From NCBI GenBank assembly GCA_029263715.1, contig JAJUFP010000009.1, forward strand, positions 1-64,000: a stretch of DNA of 64,000 nt, read 5' to 3'. This stretch comes from Nitrososphaera sp. Lineage in GTDB: Archaea; Thermoproteota; Nitrososphaeria; Nitrososphaerales; Nitrososphaeraceae. Below are positions 62,345 to 64,000 of the stretch, piece after piece; within the stretch, counting starts at the first letter, position 1; each line of letters opens with the position of its first letter. Both the position numbers and the translations under genes were made by a program. A model generated the notes under the pieces. The model had not been told where the DNA came from, searched no databases, and saw only the letters and a program-made list of their open reading frames with translations.

Positions 62345-62824
62345 GTGACATCGCAGAAAGGGGAGACCGGAGAACCAAAGCTAAAGAGATCGGTTATCGT
62401 TATCGCCTTCATCTCCCTTGGCCTAGTTTACACCACCATGCTAGTCGGCGTTTACTTTAGTTCGCTAGAACAGGGTGTTGCATGCACTGAATGGCCCCTC
62501 TGTCCAAACGGTCTGTTTGGGCCGCCGGAAGAAAAGTACCTTGTAGAGTACGCTCATAGGTTAATCGCTGCCATAGCCGCGACCTTTATCTACGCAACTG
62601 CCATCATGGTGCCATCCAGTGTAAGGAGGGCCAAAAAGGCAGCATTAGTGGCAGCCACCCTGGTCTCAGTCCAGCTTGTCTTGGGATTGTTTACCGTGCT
62701 TACCTCGCTTCAGCCACTGGTGGTTGCCAGCCACCTTTCTACTGGGATCACCATATTTGCATTTGCGCTGCTGACGTTTCTCTGGGTGGGGATCTGGCGA
62801 AAGCAGCGGGCAACGGCACAGTGA
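62345..62824 (+). CDS. ctaA: Half-size heme A synthase (CtaA)
   Basis: From GTG 62345 the protein has 159 residues and four helices. CTEWPLC with its two cysteines in the first loop, YAHRLIAAIAATFIYA with one heme His and ASHLSTGITI with the other match the CtaA half found in archaea, where two copies of a four-helix unit replace the eight-helix bacterial form. It oxidises heme O to heme A for terminal oxidases. CtaB and oxidase genes are not in the window. A TTG at 62309 is a longer alternative start. Confidence 0.85.
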   Translation: MTSQKGETGEPKLKRSVIVIAFISLGLVYTTMLVGVYFSSLEQGVACTEWPLCPNGLFGPPEEKYLVEYAHRLIAAIAATFIYATAIMVPSSVRRAKKAALVAATLVSVQLVLGLFTVLTSLQPLVVASHLSTGITIFAFALLTFLWVGIWRKQRATAQ

Positions 62825-62837
62825 TTGCCTGTCTGAA

Positions 62838-62846
62838 TATTTATAA
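62838..62846 (+). promoter_or_regulatory. TATA box of the ADP-forming acyl-CoA synthetase
   Basis: TATTTATAA is centred about 32 bases before ATG 62874, which suits a leaderless or very short-leader message. Confidence 0.55.
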
Positions 62847-62873
62847 TGGTCATAGCGCGACCCCTCTCACAGC

Positions 62874-64000
62874 ATGTCTAACTCTATTTTCTTCTCACCC
62901 AAGTCAATAGCCGTTATCGGCGCATCTGAAAAACCGGGCATTGGCAAGACCATCTTTGCCAATATTGCACAGTACTACAAGGGCAAGATTTACCCCGTAA
63001 CACCGTCAAACCCTACGGTTGGCGGCATCACGGCGTACAAGAGCGTGCTGGATATCCCAGATTCTGTGGACCTGGCAGTCGTAGCCACGCCCAGCAGGTT
63101 TACGCCGGCCGTCATGGAAGAAGTAGGCAAGAAGAACATCAAAGGCGCGATCATTGTTTCTGCCGGATTTAAAGAGGTAGACGAGGTTGGCGCCCAGCTG
63201 GAAAAAGAGGTTGCTGAGATATCCAAAAAGTACGGCATAAGGGTCATTGGTCCAAACTGCCTTGGCATAATGAGCCTTTCACCAAACAACATGATGAACT
63301 CCACCTTCCTCAAGGTAACTCCAAAGCACGGCGGCATCGCGCTGGTCTCGCAGAGCGGGGCCATCTGTGCTGCAACGGTGGAGGATGCCGAGGCCCAGAA
63401 CATCGGGTTCTCCAAAGTCATAAGCATGGGAAACAAGGTGGACCTGGATGAAAGCGATGTCCTTGAGCTTTTGGCCGAGGACGACGACACCCGGGTTATC
63501 GTGATGTACCTTGAAGACATCCGCGATGCCAGGCGCTTTATGGAGATTTCAAAGCACATAACAACTGAAAAGAGAAAACCCATCCTTGTCCTCAAGTCCG
63601 GCAGGACGGAGGAAGGGGCCAAGGCAGCCGCTTCACATACCGGCGCGCTTGGCGGCTCGGATGTGAACTACGAGGCAGCCTTTGCACAGTGCGGCGTGAT
63701 TCGCGTCGACACCATGGGCGAGCTGTTCGACCTGGCCACCGCGTTCTCAAAGCAGCCGCTTCCAGATGGCGGCGTGGTGATAGTTTCTAACGCCGGCGGC
63801 CCGGCCATAATCTCAACGGATGCCTGCTCAAAGTACGGACTAAAGATGGCCGATGTCTCGTCGATACGGGAGGAGATACAGAAGGTCATACCGGCATACG
63901 GCTCGCCGCGAAACCCGGTGGACATTGTTGGTGACGCCGATTTTGGCAGGTTTGAAAAAGTGCTGCAGCTGGTTTTGTCGCAGCCAAACGTGGGCTCGGT
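62874..64000 (+). CDS. ADP-forming acyl-CoA synthetase (partial, cut by window end)
   Basis: The 375 visible residues form the CoA-binding and ligase domains of the NDP-forming acyl-CoA synthetases: VIGASEKPGIGKTIF, IRVIGPNCLGIMSL, VSQSGAICAATVEDA and SGRTEEGAKAAASHTGALGG. H255 in SHTGAL is the phosphorylated histidine. In thaumarchaea, fused enzymes of this family activate 3-hydroxypropionate or 4-hydroxybutyrate in the carbon fixation cycle, so this is a candidate for either. Which one cannot be told from the fragment. The rest (ATP-grasp part) lies outside the window. Confidence 0.9.
   Translation, partial: MSNSIFFSPKSIAVIGASEKPGIGKTIFANIAQYYKGKIYPVTPSNPTVGGITAYKSVLDIPDSVDLAVVATPSRFTPAVMEEVGKKNIKGAIIVSAGFKEVDEVGAQLEKEVAEISKKYGIRVIGPNCLGIMSLSPNNMMNSTFLKVTPKHGGIALVSQSGAICAATVEDAEAQNIGFSKVISMGNKVDLDESDVLELLAEDDDTRVIVMYLEDIRDARRFMEISKHITTEKRKPILVLKSGRTEEGAKAAASHTGALGGSDVNYEAAFAQCGVIRVDTMGELFDLATAFSKQPLPDGGVVIVSNAGGPAIISTDACSKYGLKMADVSSIREEIQKVIPAYGSPRNPVDIVGDADFGRFEKVLQLVLSQPNVGS

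Overview
The window looks like a chromosomal segment of an ammonia-oxidising thaumarchaeon (Nitrososphaerota), most likely Nitrososphaera-like. Supporting signs are archaeal information-processing genes (OB-fold RPA-type protein, Lhr helicase, TruD), TATA boxes 25-30 bases ahead of many start codons with no ribosome binding site (leaderless genes), a CoM-transferase-free two-subunit 2-oxoacid:ferredoxin oxidoreductase, an ADP-forming acyl-CoA synthetase of the type used in the thaumarchaeal 3-hydroxypropionate/4-hydroxybutyrate cycle, mannosyl-3-phosphoglycerate synthase, and secreted proteins ending in a PEF-type sorting tail. No amo, urease or rRNA gene lies in the window, so the genus is an inference.

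Layout. 1-9.4 kb: envelope and accessory genes, including a YVTN propeller protein, a propeller-LamG-M23-like protein, a flavodiiron-type beta-lactamase-fold protein, a nitroreductase, a membrane protein with an internal duplication and a cupredoxin that has lost its copper ligands. 9.4-16.7 kb: a metacaspase-like protein, an RPA-like protein, a large Lhr helicase and a long duplicated secreted protein. 16.8-21.4 kb: a small regulator behind a tandem operator, an AbiV-like HEPN protein, an MFS transporter and an extremely acidic secreted protein. 21.5-31.6 kb: central metabolism, with a dihydrolipoamide dehydrogenase-like enzyme, PLP synthase (pdxS-pdxT), isocitrate dehydrogenase divergent from aconitase, a tiny cysteine-rich protein and 2-oxoacid:ferredoxin oxidoreductase. 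Together the last four cover citrate to succinyl-CoA.

32.3-36.1 kb: a tightly overlapping tetrapyrrole operon, hemL-hemC-cobA-hemD. 36-42.4 kb: EVE protein, TruD, a degenerate RecB/Cas4-like protein and a copper radical oxidase-like protein with all five expected active-site residues. 42.7-45.3 kb: a nucleotide operon (tmk, HD phosphohydrolase, pyrH). 45.4-50.9 kb: zinc-ribbon protein, Hsp20, ABC1 kinase, small zinc proteins, Rieske protein, and a two-gene unit pairing a two-helix membrane protein with a YEATS-like protein.

51.1-64 kb: Nudix hydrolase, a ComA-like enzyme fused to a winged helix, a two-gene ABC importer without ATPase, pterin dehydratase, a PEF-tailed surface protein, tRNA-Val(UAC), mannosyl-3-phosphoglycerate synthase with an altered DxD motif, several small zinc or ribbon-helix-helix proteins, an M20 peptidase, a half-size CtaA, and the start of an ADP-forming acyl-CoA synthetase cut by the window end. 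No CRISPR array, insertion sequence or prophage was recognised. No gene-free stretch exceeds about 300 bases.
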